In this document: positions 61,574 through 64,000 of the stretch, piece by piece | How positions within the stretch are numbered: the first letter of the stretch is position 1 | How the letters are laid out: every line of letters begins with the position of its first letter | From: Leisingera daeponensis | GTDB taxonomy: Bacteria; Pseudomonadota; Alphaproteobacteria; Rhodobacterales; Rhodobacteraceae | Direction of reading: 5' to 3' | Assembly (NCBI RefSeq): GCF_019801465.1 | Contig: NZ_JAHVJA010000003.1 | Location: forward strand, 62,001 to 126,000 | DNA length: 64,000 nucleotides | Program-made: the position numbers and the translations under genes | Notes under the pieces: model-generated | Database searches by the model: none | Told to the model about the DNA's origin: nothing | The model's input: only the letters and a program-made list of their open reading frames with translations

Positions 61574-61951
61574 TCAAGCGGTCTTCTTCTCCGCCTCCGC
61601 GGCGGCATCATATTCGGCCCGTGCCGCGTCGATCGCCGGCAGATGCTCCAGCGCCCATAGCCCCAGCGCCTTGACCGGCTCACGGAATGACTCCCCCAGC
61701 GGCGTCAGAGCGTACTCCACTTTGGGCGGGATTGTCGGGTGATAGGTGCGGCTCACCAGCCCGTCGCGTTCCAGCTCGCGCAAGGTGAGGCTCAGCATGC
61801 GCTGGGAAATCCCAAGATGCCGCTTCAGGGCGTTGAACCGCAGCACACCGTATTGCGCCAAAGAGATCACGACCAGCACGCTCCAGCGGTCGCCGACCCG
61901 CGACAGCACCTCGTTGATACGGCCGCACTCCGGGCATTGTGGCTCTGCCAT
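61574..61951 (-). CDS. HxlR family transcriptional regulator
   Basis: 125 residues. The HxlR winged HTH is visible: CPECGRINEVLSRVGDRWSVLVVISLAQYGVLRFNALKRHLGISQRMLSLTLRELERDGLVSRTYHPTIPPKVEYALTPLGESF. An N-terminal cysteine pair (PQCPECGR) could be redox-sensing, as in some HxlR/HypR proteins. It is divergent from a nitroreductase gene across a 123-base gap, a layout often seen for redox- or aldehyde-responsive regulation of oxidoreductases. Confidence 0.87.
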   Translation of the reverse strand: MAEPQCPECGRINEVLSRVGDRWSVLVVISLAQYGVLRFNALKRHLGISQRMLSLTLRELERDGLVSRTYHPTIPPKVEYALTPLGESFREPVKALGLWALEHLPAIDAARAEYDAAAEAEKKTA

Positions 61952-62074
61952 GGTGGTTCCTTCCGTGTAACCTGGGCTCAGGAATGTGCCTTCTTGTGTC
62001 CATTCCAGTGCTGCTTATATAGCCGGTCACAAATTTATACCAGCCTTCACGCAATCCCCGAAAGGACCGGAAAC

Positions 62075-62716
62075 ATGAGCAAGAGCCCCCTGATCGAGAA
62101 GCTGAACTGGCGTTACGCCACCAAGAAGATGGACCCCTCCAAAGCGGTCCCGCAGGAGAAGGTCGATCAGATCATCGAGGCGATCCGCATGGCGCCGACC
62201 TCCTCCGGCACCCAGCCGTTCGAGGTTTTCGTGATCACCAGCCCGGAGATCCGCGCGCAGATCCGCCCGCACGCCTGGGACCAGGCCCAGATCACCGACG
62301 GCTCGCATCTCATCGTCTTTGCCGCCTGGGACAACTACTCCGAAGACCGCATCGACGCGGTGACCCGCCAGATGACCGAGGAGCGCGGCGAGATCCCGAT
62401 GCTGAACCAGTATTATGATAACCTCAAGGCCACCTACCTGCCGCGCGAGGAGCGCACCAACCACGACCACGCCGCCCGTCAGGCTTATATCGCGCTGGGC
62501 TTTGCCCTGGCCGCCGCGGCGGAACTGGAGGTGGACAGCACTCCGATGGAAGGTTTCACGCCTGAGAAAATCGACGAAATCCTGGGGCTTCGCGAGAAGG
62601 GCCTGCGCTCAGTCCTCCTGCTGCCGCTTGGCTACCGCCAGGAGGACGGCGACTGGCTGCTGCCGATGAAAAAGGTCCGCAAGTCCCGTGAAGCCATCGT
62701 GACCGACATCGTCTGA
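62075..62716 (+). CDS. nitroreductase family NAD(P)H-dependent oxidoreductase
   Basis: 213 residues from the ATG at 62075, preceded by AAAGGA. It is an FMN enzyme of the NfsB type. WRYATKKMDPSKAV and IIEAIRMAPTSSGTQPFEVFVI near residues 10-50 are the FMN/phosphate-binding opening. RQAYIALGFALAAAAELEVDSTPMEGF and LGYRQEDGDWLLPMKKVRKS are the C-terminal family signatures. It reduces nitro-compounds, quinones or similar acceptors in the cytoplasm. It is divergently paired with the HxlR regulator, which likely controls it. Confidence 0.88.
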   Translation: MSKSPLIEKLNWRYATKKMDPSKAVPQEKVDQIIEAIRMAPTSSGTQPFEVFVITSPEIRAQIRPHAWDQAQITDGSHLIVFAAWDNYSEDRIDAVTRQMTEERGEIPMLNQYYDNLKATYLPREERTNHDHAARQAYIALGFALAAAAELEVDSTPMEGFTPEKIDEILGLREKGLRSVLLLPLGYRQEDGDWLLPMKKVRKSREAIVTDIV

Positions 62717-62889
62717 GGTCTTTGCAGCGGCGGGGGCGGCCGGCACATCGCGCGGCCCGCCGCTGCACCTGCGGCCTTTCTGGCCGCCGGAAACCTTTAA
62801 TATACTGAATTCAGATACGTTAGGCGGGAAGTCTTAGTTGCGAGTGATGGCGGCTTACCGGAAGCCGCGGTGATTTGGAGTGATGTGCC

Positions 62890-63396
62890 TTGGGCCGCCA
62901 AAGCCTGTTTACGTCTGATTTTTCAGCGGGCGAACTGGCGCCGGAGCTGAAGGCCGTGTTCTTCCAGTGGCGGAATGCGTCGGAAGACGGAGCCTTTCCG
63001 AAGCTCACGGAGTTCGGCCTTCCCAACACCCCGCACGCCCCCAATATCCTCTCTGTCTATGAAATAGAGCGGTCGGAAACGGGAGAGCCAGCCGATTTCA
63101 AGGCGCTTTATGCGCGCAGCAGGATCAGCAACACGCTGCGCGACAAGTTCGTTGGCACCCGGCTGTCCGAACATGAGGGGTTTGGCCCGGGATCAAGGAT
63201 CTGGAGCTGCTTTTCAGAAGCCGCTGCCAGCCCCGGCCCTCTGCTGGTGTCTTTGCCCTACGTCGGCCCTTTGCCTGGCTACCGCAGCACTTCAGAAATC
63301 TACCTTCCCCTGCTTGGGGAAGCGGGCGGCGTGGACTATCTTCTGACGGCGGTGGTTCTGCTGGAGGATGAATACCGCGGCCCGGATCCCGGCTGA
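62890..63396 (+). CDS. PAS-like (PAS_5) domain protein
   Basis: 168 residues if started at the TTG at 62890, for want of a better in-frame start; the frame is closed upstream. The central part reads FQWRNASEDGAFPKLTEF, then a YARSRISNTLRDKFVGTRLSEHEGFGPGSRIWSC segment and YVGPLPGYRSTSEIYLPLLGEAGGVDYLLTAVVLLED. This pattern resembles the stand-alone PAS_5 proteins of alphaproteobacteria. Function is unknown. It lies upstream of rpsA on the same strand, where cmk is often found in other alphaproteobacteria. Confidence 0.6.
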   Translation: MGRQSLFTSDFSAGELAPELKAVFFQWRNASEDGAFPKLTEFGLPNTPHAPNILSVYEIERSETGEPADFKALYARSRISNTLRDKFVGTRLSEHEGFGPGSRIWSCFSEAAASPGPLLVSLPYVGPLPGYRSTSEIYLPLLGEAGGVDYLLTAVVLLEDEYRGPDPG

Positions 63397-63475
63397 CGCG
63401 GCCAAGGCGGCACCTGGGTGCGGCAGGCACCGGCGGTGCAAATGCGTTGCCCCCTTGCCATGAAGGGCTTTTCCC

Positions 63476-63504
63476 TTGCGCAACGTTGGGAAACCGCCTA
63501 TATC
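63476..63504 (+). promoter_or_regulatory. candidate promoter of rpsA
   Basis: TTGCGC (63476-63481) and TATATC (63499-63504) are spaced by 17 bases, upstream of a long leader. This is a reasonable sigma-70-type promoter for a ribosomal protein gene. Confidence 0.5.
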
Positions 63505-63554
63505 GCGCGCTGTCAGAACATGGGCGGCTAACGTCCGGGCGGCATATCTGAGCA

Positions 63555-63590
63555 GGGCTGAGGAACACCTCGGCCCTTTGTGTTTGTTTG
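63555..63590 (+). terminator. terminator-like hairpin in the rpsA leader
   Basis: GGGCTGAGG (63555-63563) and CCTCGGCCC (63568-63576) form a 9-bp stem (one G-U) with an AACA loop, followed by a T/G-rich tail TTTGTGTTTGTTTG. It lies about 50 bases after the candidate promoter and 115 bases before rpsA. It could attenuate rpsA or end a short leader RNA. Confidence 0.5.
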
Positions 63591-63690
63591 ATCAGATATG
63601 CGCCGGGCCACGAACTGGACTGGCTGAACCAAGACCGGCGGAGACAACCGCATGGCCAGAAAACACTTAGTAAAGGAAACCTGAGACCTC

Positions 63691-64000
63691 ATGGCTCAAA
63701 ACGCATCGATGGAGGAATTCGAAGCCCTCCTGAACGAAAGCTTCGAAATGGACACTCCGGACGAAGGTTCGGTTGTCAAAGGCAAAGTGCTGGCAATTGA
63801 AGCCGGCCAGGCCATCATCGACGTCGGCTACAAAATGGAAGGCCGCGTTGATCTGAAAGAATTCGCAAACCCCGGCGAAGCGGCTGAAATCGCAGTCGGC
63901 GACGAAGTGGAAGTCTTCCTGCGCGCCGCTGAAAACGCCCGTGGCGAAGCCGTCATCTCCCGCGAGATGGCCCGCCGCGAGGAAGCCTGGGACCGCCTGG
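63691..64000 (+). CDS. rpsA: 30S ribosomal protein S1 (N-terminal part)
   Basis: The first 103 codons are present and the gene runs off the window. The sequence MAQNASMEEFEALLNESF, then GSVVKGKVLAIEAGQAIIDVGYKMEGRVDLKEF is the first S1 RNA-binding domain of bacterial S1. S1 unfolds mRNA on the small subunit during initiation. AAAGGAAA precedes the ATG at 63691 by about 12 bases. The leader has a candidate promoter and a terminator-like hairpin, fitting feedback control of S1, though the mechanism is not shown here. Confidence 0.95.
   Translation, partial: MAQNASMEEFEALLNESFEMDTPDEGSVVKGKVLAIEAGQAIIDVGYKMEGRVDLKEFANPGEAAEIAVGDEVEVFLRAAENARGEAVISREMARREEAWDRL

Noticed and set aside
1-64000. 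CRISPR arrays, insertion sequences, toxin-antitoxin or phage-defence genes
   Set aside because: I looked for repeated spacers, transposase frames with terminal repeats and known defence motifs and saw none.

Overview
The window is a GC-rich chromosomal segment from an alphaproteobacterium, most likely a marine Rhodobacterales of the Roseobacter group (Leisingera, Phaeobacter or Ruegeria type). This rests on the gene families and synteny (ATP12 chaperone, AapJQMP transporter, long-N-terminus RnpA next to rpmH, DUF6525, phosphonoacetate hydrolase cluster). No species can be fixed from sequence alone. I see no rRNA, CRISPR array, insertion sequence or prophage. One tRNA-Arg(ACG) lies at 22195-22271.

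Layout. 1-5.2 kb: the end of an ATP12 assembly chaperone gene, then aapJ-aapQ-aapM-aapP, a general L-amino-acid ABC transporter with a terminator hairpin after aapJ and a strong one after aapP. 5.2-9.5 kb: DUF411 copper-type protein, a ferredoxin-like protein overlapping a SixA-type phosphatase, a GYD protein, argB and an SDR. 9.5-18.2 kb, all minus strand: rpmH, rnpA, yidD, ttcA, a degenerate-GGDEF/EAL protein, yidC, a MOSC protein, engB, DUF2946 and a PepSY membrane protein. This is the classic membrane-insertion and RNase P neighbourhood with accessory genes added. 18.5-22.1 kb: TVP38/TMEM64 protein, a mercuric-reductase-like flavoprotein and a histidine kinase. 22.2-28.4 kb: tRNA-Arg, a small lipoprotein, LysR, a DUF481 outer-membrane protein, an orphan protein, and a hybrid histidine kinase translationally overlapped with a lone PotF/PotD-like binding protein.

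28.8-35.2 kb: a 2-aminoethylphosphonate locus with a divergent LysR regulator, phnW, phnA, phnY, and a class-III PLP enzyme that is probably PbfA, the lyase for hydroxylated AEP. Together these would turn AEP or (R)-1-hydroxy-AEP into acetate plus phosphate. 35.3-38.2 kb: an NCS1 permease, an Asp/Glu/hydantoin racemase and a divergent GntR regulator, with a 34-bp operator-like palindrome between the last two. 38.4-48.5 kb: a Tad/Flp pilus locus (flp, cpaB, tadG/E/F-like, cpaE, cpaF, tadB, tadC, a LuxR-type regulator, prepilin peptidase) that contains no secretin, CpaD or TadD gene. 48.5-52.7 kb: an mde-type methionine catabolism module (divergent Lrp-type mdeR, methionine gamma-lyase mdeA, 2-oxobutyrate dehydrogenase E1 mdeB).

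52.7-59.9 kb: an inducible-type arginine/lysine/ornithine decarboxylase, then a MarR regulator and a 1065-residue cytoplasmic, self-sufficient reductive dehalogenase (cobalamin/2x[4Fe-4S] dehalogenase fused to an FNR-type reductase and a [2Fe-2S] ferredoxin). Next to it are two decaying genes: a sulfatase lacking its catalytic core and a membrane protein with a one-base frameshift. 60.0-64.0 kb: a Zur-box-controlled CobW metallochaperone with DUF6525, HxlR and nitroreductase, a PAS-like protein, and the start of rpsA with a promoter and a terminator-like hairpin in its leader. The most notable items are the reductive dehalogenase module, the phosphonate module with its candidate PbfA, the kinase/binding-protein pair, and the secretin-less Tad locus.
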